Positions 52,305-60,266 of a stretch of 64,000 nucleotides of DNA are shown piece by piece (positions within the stretch are counted from its first letter, which is position 1; each line of letters begins with the position of its first letter). The translations under genes were made by a program, and so were the position numbers. The notes under the pieces were generated by a model that saw only the letters and a program-made list of their open reading frames with translations, was not told where the DNA came from and did not search any database. This DNA is from CALODP01 sp942492055 (GTDB lineage: Bacteria; Bacteroidota; Ignavibacteria; Ignavibacteriales; Melioribacteraceae): contig CALODP010000015.1 of assembly GCA_942492055.1 (NCBI GenBank), positions 124,001-188,000 on the forward strand. Direction: 5' to 3'.

Positions 52305-54284
52305 ATGGGAAAGATTGTAATCAAAAAGATCAGTTTAGTTTTGTTGGCTACACTGTTTTTAACAAATTCACTTTACTCTCAGAATCCGAGATTCAGATGG
52401 TCAACTTCCGAATGGCAAAAAGGAATTACTACTTCCCGCACATTTAAGTACGGGGAGCAAAACTTTTTATTCTTATCGAATCCTACAAACGGAAACGCCT
52501 GGACATTTAATTTAAAAGATGACGGTACGATGGGAGATGTACTTTGGTATACGAATAAATGGTACAAGGGGGTTACTACCAGTGAAGTTCTTAAGGTAAA
52601 GGAGAATAACTTTCTATTCTTATCTGCCCCGGATCTAAAAAAAGGATGGATATTCGAACTTACAAAAGATGGTAAAGTTGGAAAACTTACTTGGGAACCC
52701 AAAACTTGGAGAGAAGGAATAGAAGGGGTGGCCTCATATCAGGCAGGTGGAAAAACATATCTTTTTGTTGTTTGCAAAAATTCAGGCAGTGCCTCAATTT
52801 ATGAAGTTACTCATGACGGAAAATTGGGTAAAGAAACTTGGAAATCGGATGGTTTCGATAGAGATATTTATGCGGTAGATACATACAAAATAAACGGAAA
52901 GAATTATCTCTTGTTTTGCAGTGCTCAAGCTGGCAAAGCTCATATCTACGAATTGAGCGAAGATGGAAAGCTATTGGATAATAAGTGGAGCGCCAACTGG
53001 GAAAAGGGGATTAAAAGTCTGGAGATTTTTAACTCCGGTGGGAAAAATTATTTATTCGTACTAAATACTACAAACGGCCATACTTGGATTTTCGATATGC
53101 CTGATAATGTAACTGTCGGAAACAACATTTGGTTTGTAGGTAATTATGAAAAAGGAATACGAACAGTTTGTTCATATGACCTGTTCGGAATGCAACATTT
53201 CTTGCTCTCCAATTCGGTAAACGGGCATGCATGGATTATTACAAACTTTCATAAACATAAACCTGATTTGACTGATGTTACACCTTCGGGAAAAGTTGGG
53301 GAGAAGGCAAAAGAATTGGTGAAAAATGCCGATATGCTTTATTCCCGTTTGTATAAACTTGAGGAAAGAATAAACCGAATAAATGATAAAGGAAATATTG
53401 CCAAAGGAACCGTAAAGAAGAGTTCTAATGTTTCGCAACGTACCAGAGCAGCCTCTGATAAAATAAACAGAGCCTATGATGTCCTAGGTGCCTTTTGTAA
53501 GATCCCTATGGTCGGAACTCCGGTTACTGCATTAAGACTTTCCGTTAATCCCGCTAAGTCCAAAATTGACGCAGTAGCAGGCCATCTCGAAAATCTGAAT
53601 AATACCGTTATTGTTCCCGTTGAACAGAGATTTGAAAAATCCTCAAACAATATGGGATTTGCGAGCAATTGTGTTCTCGGAGCAGCTCTCCGTTTGAGAG
53701 AATTAAAAGAAGGTTTGGTTACCTATTACGCTGAGAAAAAGAAGAAAGAATTATCGGAAGTAGTAAAACTTGCATCGGTTAACCAAGAATTGAGTAATTT
53801 GGAAAAATCCGTTAGCGAACTCGAGGCTGAACTTGGGAAGATCGAAGGGCTATACGATAAAGTAGGAAGATTAAACGGAGCAATAAGCAAAGCGGAAAAC
53901 GGAATAACCAAATTTGATAACGGTGTAAACAAGGTAGATAATGTTTCCAAAGAAGTTGACAATGTATTAAACAAAAGATTCGAGAAGACAGTTTTAAAGA
54001 AAAAAATTAGCATATCTCTTCGTGATGTCCTCTCCGGAGGAAAGGTTGGAAAAGTATTCCAATCATTCGTAGATAAATGGGCCGGAAAACTTATTGAGCC
54101 ATTAACTAAAAAAATGAATATTAAGTTGCCAGCCGTCCCGAATTTTGATGAATTTAAAAATGAGCTTAATAACTTATCATCCGAAGTTACTTTGTTGGGT
54201 AAATATGACGAAGCCTTGAGAAAAAAATCAGAGAACGTTATAAAGACCTCAAAGAAAATTGCCGGATTTTCTAAAGAACTGTAA
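52305..54284 (+). CDS. Exported beta-propeller/coiled-coil protein
   Basis: A 659-residue protein with a signal peptide (SLVLLATLFLTNSLYSQ). Residues 25-330 contain six to seven repeats of about 48 residues built around YLFVLNTTNGHTWIF and FLFLSNPTNGNAWTF, each followed by a D-G-K/T-G turn and W, suggesting a beta-propeller. Residues 340-659 are helical with long coiled-coil stretches (QELSNLEKSVSELEAELGKI). I do not recognise a family. The combination suggests an extracellular sensor, adhesin or structural protein. A hairpin ends the gene immediately before the 21-bp array C. Confidence 0.82.
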   Translation: MGKIVIKKISLVLLATLFLTNSLYSQNPRFRWSTSEWQKGITTSRTFKYGEQNFLFLSNPTNGNAWTFNLKDDGTMGDVLWYTNKWYKGVTTSEVLKVKENNFLFLSAPDLKKGWIFELTKDGKVGKLTWEPKTWREGIEGVASYQAGGKTYLFVVCKNSGSASIYEVTHDGKLGKETWKSDGFDRDIYAVDTYKINGKNYLLFCSAQAGKAHIYELSEDGKLLDNKWSANWEKGIKSLEIFNSGGKNYLFVLNTTNGHTWIFDMPDNVTVGNNIWFVGNYEKGIRTVCSYDLFGMQHFLLSNSVNGHAWIITNFHKHKPDLTDVTPSGKVGEKAKELVKNADMLYSRLYKLEERINRINDKGNIAKGTVKKSSNVSQRTRAASDKINRAYDVLGAFCKIPMVGTPVTALRLSVNPAKSKIDAVAGHLENLNNTVIVPVEQRFEKSSNNMGFASNCVLGAALRLRELKEGLVTYYAEKKKKELSEVVKLASVNQELSNLEKSVSELEAELGKIEGLYDKVGRLNGAISKAENGITKFDNGVNKVDNVSKEVDNVLNKRFEKTVLKKKISISLRDVLSGGKVGKVFQSFVDKWAGKLIEPLTKKMNIKLPAVPNFDEFKNELNNLSSEVTLLGKYDEALRKKSENVIKTSKKIAGFSKEL

Positions 54285-54330
54285 ATCTGAAAAATGAAAC
54301 ACTAATCTTAGCAAAATTATATATTAACAG

Positions 54331-54359
54331 GGCTATCAATCCGGATAGCCTCCTTTTTC
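54331..54359 (+). terminator. Rho-independent terminator
   Basis: GGCTATC at 54331-54337 pairs with GATAGCC at 54344-54350, then TCCTTTTT. It separates the propeller gene from the repeat array. Confidence 0.8.
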
Positions 54360-54383
54360 TGACTCACTTTAATGAACAGAGCC

Positions 54384-54824
54384 GACTTTGTATCGCCCCC
54401 AAATCACTTTGCATCTCAAAAAAATGACTTTGTATTGCTCGGAAATGATTTTGAATCTCAAAAAAATGACTTTGCATTGCTCGGAAATGATTTTGAATCT
54501 CAACAAAATGACTTTGCATTGCTCGGAAATGATTTTGCATCTCAACAAAATGACTTTGCATTGCTCGGAAATGATTTTGAATCTCAACAAAATGACTTTG
54601 TATTGCTCGGAAATGATTTTGCATCTCAACAAAATGACTTTGCATTGCTCGAAAATGATTTTGAATCTCAACAAAATGATTTTGCATTGCTCGGAAATGA
54701 TTTTGCATCTCAAAAAAATGACTTTGTATTGCTCGGAAGTCATTTTGCACCTCAAAAAAATGATCTTGCATCACTCACAAATCATTTTGCACTTCAAATA
54801 AGTGATTATGTATCTCTGTATCAA
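54384..54824. repeat. Array C: 21 units of 21 bp as 42-bp dimers
   Basis: Twenty-one 21-bp units without interruption. Through most of the array a GATTTTGAATCTCAAC-type half alternates with a GACTTTGCATTGCTCGG-type half, making 42-bp dimers. Units in the centre are nearly identical and decay at both ends. Several frames are open on both strands because the unit is a multiple of three and lacks stops. On the plus strand it would read NDFESQQNDFALLG repeats from an ATG at 54372 without a ribosome site, directly after a terminator. It is treated as a DNA repeat and not a gene. No spacers. Confidence 0.95.
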
Positions 54825-55160
54825 AACTTAGAAGCACTAAATCGTTACAAGGAATACCATAATTAAAATCAGGTATCTCGAAATCATTAACATCAACGCC
54901 AACTATGAGATTTTGGGGAATCACTTTATGACAAAGTATTCTAAAAACAAAACAATCATTGAGAAATAAATGATAAGCGAAAATCATTTTAGTCCCGATA
55001 AAAGAAGCCCCCAAATCGATGTCGGAGAGCTGAGATGGATATACTTTATCAAAACAATAACTCAATAACTATTGTTATTACAACTCTATTGGAAAGAGAT
55101 TGATAAATTTAGTATTATAATAGAATAAATTTATATAAACAGTTTGTCAGAGGTAAAGTA
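54825..55160. other. Degenerate flank of array C and promoter region
   Basis: Fragments such as AATCACTTTATGACAAAG and AATCATTTTAGTCCC look like eroded array units, some out of phase. Nothing else is recognisable up to the GTG of the lipoprotein gene at 55161; its promoter should be within the last 100 bases. Confidence 0.5.
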
Positions 55161-55832
55161 GTGAAAAGAAGATTTTTGTTGTTATTGTTGATTCCGTTGC
55201 TATTCGAAGGATGTTCACTCAGTACATTTTATCCGTATAAAGGTTTTGAAGATTTTAATCCGAATGACGCGAAAGTTGGAGTCTGTTTGCTCCCCAAAAC
55301 TCCATATATCGATAACGAGGATGATGTAACTGATGATTTGGGTCCCGGAGACCCTGATGAAGTTTTTATGAACTTTTTCCAAGAGGAGTTTGAGTTTTTT
55401 GTTAAGGATCATTTTCTGATTAATAAATTGGATTTTATAGAAATACCAGAAAGCTTAATGACTGAAAGAAGGGATTTAATACTTGATGGGAATGTAGGGG
55501 AGATCTTTAAAATACCAATGGAAGGAAAGACAGAGGAAATAACAAAAGAGTATGGTTATGTTCTTTTTATTCAGAAATATAAAATTGTAAGGAGAACCGA
55601 ATCTTCATATTCAGGCGCAATGGACGGAATTAGTACCAGTAATTCTATGCTTAGGCATACCGGCAAAATACTCCTTTGGGATGTGAAGAATAAAGAGATA
55701 GTTTCATACGGTAAATTTGTTAATGATGTTGGATTTCTTTTTGCAATGACCAAAAGTGATTGGATACGATCAGTTGATGATATTGCTCATTATATTTTCG
55801 ATCATAATAGGTTTATAAGGAAAAAATACTAA
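55161..55832 (+). CDS. Lipoprotein, paralogue 1
   Basis: A 223-residue lipoprotein with signal MKRRFLLLLLIPLLFEGC (Cys18). The mature part begins with AKVGVCLLPKTPYIDNEDD and GDPDEVFMNFFQEEFEFF, which align well with the next gene's AKIGVVVYPEYPDL and GNPDEKFKKLFREEF, so the two are tandem paralogues. Near the C-terminus IWD/LWD-VKNKEIVSYG resembles a strand shared by periplasmic nucleotide-free binding domains, but I do not recognise the family. GTG start with AGAGGTAAAG upstream. The stop overlaps the next ATG (TAATG). Confidence 0.82.
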   Translation: MKRRFLLLLLIPLLFEGCSLSTFYPYKGFEDFNPNDAKVGVCLLPKTPYIDNEDDVTDDLGPGDPDEVFMNFFQEEFEFFVKDHFLINKLDFIEIPESLMTERRDLILDGNVGEIFKIPMEGKTEEITKEYGYVLFIQKYKIVRRTESSYSGAMDGISTSNSMLRHTGKILLWDVKNKEIVSYGKFVNDVGFLFAMTKSDWIRSVDDIAHYIFDHNRFIRKKY

Positions 55833-56584
55833 TGAAAAGAGTTTATCTATATCTAATTTTCGGGATGGCTTTTATTATTATGGCCTTGCAAGGTTGCGCT
55901 GCTCCTGCACTTCTCGGGTATTCTTTTTACAAAGCTCGTAACTTGAATATCCCTCCCGATGCTAAAATCGGTGTAGTTGTTTATCCTGAGTATCCTGATC
56001 TAAAGAATCCGGAAGATATTGCCGAGGCATTAGGTGACGGGAATCCAGATGAAAAATTCAAGAAATTGTTCAGAGAAGAGTTTATTAAACATTCCAAAGA
56101 AAAGTATCAGATGGGATATCTCTATTTTGTAGATACCCCGATGGATAGCATTCTGAAAGAAGATACCTATTTCGTTAATCGTAAGCGTAAAGAGACTTAC
56201 TATTTAGCTAAAGAAGGAAAGCCGATTGAATTGCCTGGTAAGCCCGATTATTTGGTTTTTATAGAGGATATTATACTTGATAAATTAATTGTTCAGGAAG
56301 ATGAGAGTGTTCAGACACAATTAGAAGGCTTTAAGCAGATTAATTACTATCAAGATGTCTTAGGATTTGAGATTGGTGATGAAGTTGTTTTATTAAAAGG
56401 GAAAATAACTTTTTGGGATAATAAGCGAGGAGTGATTTTAACTTATGGTCTATTTGATTATGCCTATCCTGACAAGTTTACCCCCGATTTTGATTTATCA
56501 ATAGAGAAAAAAGAAATAGTTGAAAGAATACGAGGAATCGCAAATTACGTTTTTGATAGCAATGAATTCAAAGAAAAGAAATAG
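55832..56584 (+). CDS. Lipoprotein, paralogue 2
   Basis: A 250-residue lipoprotein with lipobox LQGC (Cys22). It shares the AKIGVVVYPEYP, GDGNPDEKF and W-D-N/V-K layout with the preceding gene and is translationally coupled to it by a one-base overlap. It contains an extra Lys-rich segment near residues 95-145. Function unknown; a tandem duplication of a surface or periplasmic lipoprotein is the simplest reading. LolCDE encoded at 23.7-26.9 kb is the likely sorting system. Confidence 0.82.
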   Translation: MKRVYLYLIFGMAFIIMALQGCAAPALLGYSFYKARNLNIPPDAKIGVVVYPEYPDLKNPEDIAEALGDGNPDEKFKKLFREEFIKHSKEKYQMGYLYFVDTPMDSILKEDTYFVNRKRKETYYLAKEGKPIELPGKPDYLVFIEDIILDKLIVQEDESVQTQLEGFKQINYYQDVLGFEIGDEVVLLKGKITFWDNKRGVILTYGLFDYAYPDKFTPDFDLSIEKKEIVERIRGIANYVFDSNEFKEKK

Positions 56585-56607
56585 TCATCTTTTATCGGGG
56601 AAAAAGA

Positions 56608-57303
56608 ATGCTGAGAATACTTGTTAGTTTAGTTCTCATAATTGGAATGGCCTGTTGCACCCCTTTTTACATTCCAACCTCTATAAATACCCCTCTGATT
56701 ACAAAAGGTGGCGAGGTAAATCTTGAAGTCTCTGCGGCAAGTAGTGGTTTGGAAGTCTATAGCGCGGTTGGGCTATCGGATAATATTTCCATAATGATTA
56801 ACGGGAGCTTTAAAGACAGAAGAACTGAAAAGGATGACTCAGACGAAACCGAGAGATATCATAAACACAACTTCGGTGAGGCTGCTTTGGGGTTCAACTT
56901 TCCGTTGGATGAAAAATGGGTAGGTGAGTTTTATGCCGGAGGTGGTTACGGATCGGTATGGAATAGTGAGGATATTTTGTTTTTTAATAACCGAGCAACT
57001 GGGGATATTAGGAAATATTTCATACAAACCGATATAGGCTCGAAATATTCTCACACCATTTTCGGATTGGCGATAAGGGGAAGTTATGTAAAAATAGATA
57101 ATCTACATCACTCCTTTACCAAGGTTAAAATATATCCGGAAGCCTATTTTATTGAGCCGGCAATCTTTCTTAAATTCGGCTTTAAGGTAGTGAAGTTCAA
57201 AGCTCAAGTTCTCTATTCGCATATACTTAGTGACCGAAAATTTGTATCGCATGATAATCTTATTTCCAGTTTCGGGGTTAGTATAAATCTTTTCGGAGAG
57301 TAA
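56608..57303 (+). CDS. Outer-membrane beta-barrel lipoprotein
   Basis: A 231-residue exported protein with signal MLRILVSLVLIIGMACC and a probable lipidated Cys. The mature protein begins FYIPTSINTPLITKGGEVNLEVSAA, a pattern shared by a Bacteroidota family of barrel-like lipoproteins. Eight to ten amphipathic strands with aromatic ends follow (GEFYAGGGYGSVW, FKAQVLYSHIL, GVSINLFGE). It follows the lipoprotein pair by 23 bases, so the three probably form one operon. A GGGGAAAAAG site precedes the ATG. Role unknown. Confidence 0.8.
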   Translation: MLRILVSLVLIIGMACCTPFYIPTSINTPLITKGGEVNLEVSAASSGLEVYSAVGLSDNISIMINGSFKDRRTEKDDSDETERYHKHNFGEAALGFNFPLDEKWVGEFYAGGGYGSVWNSEDILFFNNRATGDIRKYFIQTDIGSKYSHTIFGLAIRGSYVKIDNLHHSFTKVKIYPEAYFIEPAIFLKFGFKVVKFKAQVLYSHILSDRKFVSHDNLISSFGVSINLFGE

Positions 57304-57368
57304 GAAATGAGAATAGCTTTTTAATACCATAAATCAAATAAATAATATGATAGCTAAATGATAAAATT

Positions 57369-57392
57369 TGCCTCGCTACGGCGGGGCATTTA
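57369..57392 (+). terminator. Terminator with TACG tetraloop
   Basis: TGCCTCGC at 57369-57376 pairs with GCGGGGCA at 57381-57388 (one G-T pair) across TACG; T-rich sequence follows. Ends the lipoprotein operon. Confidence 0.8.
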
Positions 57393-57464
57393 TATTTTAA
57401 ATTATTAGTCGTAGATTTATTTTCTTCTCTGAAAAGGGTTATTAGCAAACTAAAAAAACAGAAG

Positions 57465-58397
57465 ATGAATAACACAGAAATGAAATATCAATCGGAATAT
57501 TTTCACCGGATAAATTCCGCAATTGATTACATCGAAAAGAATATTGAAAAAAAGCTATCTCTTGATGAAATAGCAAAGACAGCCTGTTTTTCGAAATACC
57601 ACTTTCACAGGATTTTCGGGTCAATAGTAAAGGAACCGTTAAACCGGTTCATAATTCGATTGAGAATAGAGAGAGCCGCCGAGTTGTTGCATTCGGAAAA
57701 AGAAAAATCCTTAACACAAATTGCGTTGGAAGTTGGCTTTAACGAAAGCTCGGTTTTTTCAAGAACATTCAAGAAATACTTTTCTGTTTCACCATCGGAA
57801 TGGAGAAAAAATCCTGATCTGATGAATAGCAAGATTAGTCAAGATCCTGAGAAACGGAGCAGATATATTATCCCTGCAAATTTAAGACTGGAAGCGGGAA
57901 AACATCCCGGGTTGGTTGATATTTCGGTAGAGGATTTTCCGAAAACCAATGTTGCCTATACGAGATATATCGGGCCATATGCGGGGGACGGTAAACTGTT
58001 CCAACGCTTGTATAAGAGGCTCTATGATTGGGCAATTCCAAAGGGGTTGGTAAAGGAAGATGGAAATACTCAAATAGTGATATATCACGACAGTATCTCA
58101 ATTACAGATGAGAATAAACTGAGAGTAAGCGCGGGGATTGTTGTTCCGCACGAGACCGAATCCGAGGGAGAGATTGGAATAATTGAAATTCCAAGGGGAA
58201 GATATGTTATCGGTAAGTTTCTGTTAAAAGATGATGAATATTTCTCTGCTTGGGATTGGGTATATTCGAAATGGTTTCCAAATAGCGGGTATCAGCCCGC
58301 CGACGGTTATTGCTTCGAAAAATATGAGCATAATCCTTCGGACGGATATTCCAAAAGAATTGAAGTCTCGATATGCGTTCCGGTGAAAAAACTATAA
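57465..58397 (+). CDS. AraC-family regulator with GyrI-like domain
   Basis: A 310-residue Rob/MarA-type regulator. The N-terminal AraC domain (13-115) has two helix-turn-helix motifs (SLDEIAKTACFSKYHFHRIF and SLTQIALEVGFNESSVFSRTFK). Residues 150-310 form a GyrI/SbmC-like effector-binding domain (VDISVEDFPKTNVAYTRYIGPY, EIPRGRYVIGKF). Such proteins bind small hydrophobic compounds and switch on efflux or detoxification genes. It is nine bases upstream of a YoaP-type acetyltransferase gene, its probable target or partner. Confidence 0.92.
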   Translation: MNNTEMKYQSEYFHRINSAIDYIEKNIEKKLSLDEIAKTACFSKYHFHRIFGSIVKEPLNRFIIRLRIERAAELLHSEKEKSLTQIALEVGFNESSVFSRTFKKYFSVSPSEWRKNPDLMNSKISQDPEKRSRYIIPANLRLEAGKHPGLVDISVEDFPKTNVAYTRYIGPYAGDGKLFQRLYKRLYDWAIPKGLVKEDGNTQIVIYHDSISITDENKLRVSAGIVVPHETESEGEIGIIEIPRGRYVIGKFLLKDDEYFSAWDWVYSKWFPNSGYQPADGYCFEKYEHNPSDGYSKRIEVSICVPVKKL

Positions 58398-58409
58398 AGT
58401 GGAGATATG

Positions 58410-59156
58410 ATGGAAATTATTACCCTTAACGAAAAGAATATTGCCGAAGAACATATTTGCTGTGCCTTTTCCGATAAAAAATGTTCCGAAGGTTACCATG
58501 CCAAAAAAGATTGGTTGAAGGATAGGTTTACTGAAGGTTATCAATTTAAGAAGTTCGATGTAAGACATAAGGTTTTTATTGAGTATGGTCCTTCCGAAAG
58601 CAGTTGGTTACCGATAGAGGCTAAGAACTATATGGTAATAGGATGTTATTGGGTAGCAGGCAGTTATAAGGGGAACGGATACGGCAAAGAATTATTACAA
58701 GAATGCATTAAAGATTCCGAGGGAAAAGATGGAATCGTTGTTCTATCTTCAAAAAAGAAGATGCCCTTTTTAGCCGACAAGAAATTCTTTCTGAAAAACG
58801 GATTTGAGGTTTGCGACTCTGCTCAACCTTATTATGAATTATTGGTAAAAAGAAACAACGAAAAGGGAGAACTACCCAAGTTTAGAGAAAACGCGAAGAA
58901 CAATCTCTTCGATGGTGGAGAAGGAATATCTGTTTTCTACTCGAATCAATGTCCTTTTACGGAATATTATGTTAATGTGGAGTTGAAGGGAATAGCGCAT
59001 GAATATGGGATTCCTATTCATATTAACAAAATAGAGAACAGAGAAATGGCTTTGGATAATCCGTCCGCTTCTACAATATATTCGATCTTTCACAATGGTA
59101 AATATGTAACACATGAGATTTTGAGCAGAAAGAAATTCGAAAAGCTCTTTTTATAA
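58410..59156 (+). CDS. GNAT acetyltransferase with YoaP domain
   Basis: A 248-residue two-domain protein. Residues 1-150 are a GNAT fold with the acetyl-CoA loop SYKGNGYGKELLQEC and a conserved EEHICCAFSDKK near the N-terminus. Residues 160-248 match the YoaP domain (ISVFYSNQCPFTEYYV, PIHINKIENREMALDNPSAST), which has a thioredoxin-like arrangement and a Cys-Pro pair. ATG 58410 fits the GGAG site better than the one three bases earlier. Coupled to the AraC/GyrI gene. Probably modifies toxic compounds; substrate not known. Confidence 0.88.
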   Translation: MEIITLNEKNIAEEHICCAFSDKKCSEGYHAKKDWLKDRFTEGYQFKKFDVRHKVFIEYGPSESSWLPIEAKNYMVIGCYWVAGSYKGNGYGKELLQECIKDSEGKDGIVVLSSKKKMPFLADKKFFLKNGFEVCDSAQPYYELLVKRNNEKGELPKFRENAKNNLFDGGEGISVFYSNQCPFTEYYVNVELKGIAHEYGIPIHINKIENREMALDNPSASTIYSIFHNGKYVTHEILSRKKFEKLFL

Positions 59157-59329
59157 ATTATCCTTTCAGAATGTGACATAAAAGGGAAAGATATTTTATT
59201 TAGATAAAAAGTTTAGATTATGATCAAATAGTTTGTTTTTTGATCTGCAATCTCATATTTTTCAATCGAGCATGGCAATAAGGCCGGAATCATCAATTAA
59301 CTAATGTTCCATTTGTTTCGGAGTGGTAA

Positions 59330-59776
59330 ATGTTCGATTATGAGAAGGAACGTGTTGAGATTGATAAGGTTACAAAAAGTTTGTATCGACTGATATGTTT
59401 TCCCGAAGGGGATAAGCCCGATTTTTGGGAACTTAAGAAGATTTTTATGCCCGGGGCGAAAATAATTAATAACAACGAAGGCCCGATAGTACTTAGTGTT
59501 ACCAGCTATATCCAAAGAATAAAAGATATGATTAAAAAGGGAGTGCTGAAATCTTATCATGAAAAAGAGATAAGCTCGAAGACAGACATTTTCGGAGATA
59601 TAGCTCAGAGATTTAGTACATACGAAACCAGACTTAATCCTGAAGATGAAGAGCCTTTCCAGGTCGGAATTCATTCGATCCAGTTTATTAAGGAATTTGG
59701 AAAATGGCGAGTAGTTTCTATGATTTGGAATAATGAAAGCGGGCAAAGAAAGATCCCGAAAGTATATCTCCCTTAG
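59330..59776 (+). CDS. SnoaL/NTF2-like protein
   Basis: A 148-residue cone-shaped NTF2-fold protein. An N-terminal helix pair (KVTKSLYRLICFPEGDKPDFWELKK) precedes FMPGAKIINNNEG, and the C-terminal sheet includes GIHSIQFIKEFGKWRVVSMIW. The fold is used by isomerases, hydrolases and binding proteins; no catalytic residues can be assigned. A TTTAGATAAA element 123 bases upstream matches the candidate operators near the Fur-type gene. Monocistronic, with a good terminator. Confidence 0.78.
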   Translation: MFDYEKERVEIDKVTKSLYRLICFPEGDKPDFWELKKIFMPGAKIINNNEGPIVLSVTSYIQRIKDMIKKGVLKSYHEKEISSKTDIFGDIAQRFSTYETRLNPEDEEPFQVGIHSIQFIKEFGKWRVVSMIWNNESGQRKIPKVYLP

Positions 59777-59786
59777 CCTAAAATTT

Positions 59787-59812
59787 ACCCCGGAGCCTTC
59801 CGGGGTGTTTTA
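59787..59812 (+). terminator. Rho-independent terminator
   Basis: ACCCCGG at 59787-59793 pairs with CCGGGGT at 59800-59806, then GTTTT. Ends the NTF2-like gene. Confidence 0.88.
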
Positions 59813-59924
59813 CCAATAAGTAATTCTCTTCGAAAATATAAAAACTCCAACAGATAAGGATAATATTCCAAACTTTTGTAAGTTTACCGATGAATTTGAG
59901 ATGAATAATGTCAGAGGAGTAACG

Positions 59925-60212
59925 ATGTTTGTAGTACATGTGAATTATAAAGTCGATTTGAAGGTTGTTGATAAGTATTTGCCAATGCATGTTGAGTTTT
60001 TGAAAGAACAATACGCTAATAATAATTTTTTGGCTTCCGGGCGTAAAGTCCCGAGAAAAGGGGGAGTTATATTAGCGGATGTGGAATCCAAAGAAATATT
60101 ACTAAATATTCTTAAAGAGGATCCCTTTTTCATAAACGATATTGCCGAGTACGAGGTAACCGAGTTTGTTCCGAGCATGACAAGCAAAGAATTGGAATTT
60201 TTGAAAGTATAA
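59925..60212 (+). CDS. YciI-family protein
   Basis: A 95-residue ferredoxin-like-fold protein of the YciI group. MFVVHVNYKVDLKVVDKYLPMHVEFL contains the conserved HxxF-type histidine region, followed by GRKVPRKGGVILADVESKEILLNIL and DPFF. YciI proteins bind or degrade small aromatic compounds, but few are characterised. ATG 59925 is used because GAGGAG lies six bases upstream; an earlier in-frame ATG has none. It converges with the YeiH gene across a shared hairpin. Confidence 0.88.
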   Translation: MFVVHVNYKVDLKVVDKYLPMHVEFLKEQYANNNFLASGRKVPRKGGVILADVESKEILLNILKEDPFFINDIAEYEVTEFVPSMTSKELEFLKV

Positions 60213-60227
60213 TTCGAAAAAGATTTG

Positions 60228-60265
60228 AGGCTATTCGAGTAATTAAAAACGAATAGCCTTTGATT
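60228..60265. terminator. Bidirectional terminator
   Basis: AGGCTATTCG at 60228-60237 pairs perfectly with CGAATAGCCT at 60250-60259. T/A-rich sequence on both sides serves YciI (plus) and YeiH (minus). Confidence 0.85.
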
Positions 60266-60266
60266 T

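Noticed and set aside
54364..54866. Four overlapping long open frames on both strands as genes
   Set aside because: They arise because a 21-bp repeat without stops is open in several frames. None has a ribosome binding site and the best one begins right after a terminator.
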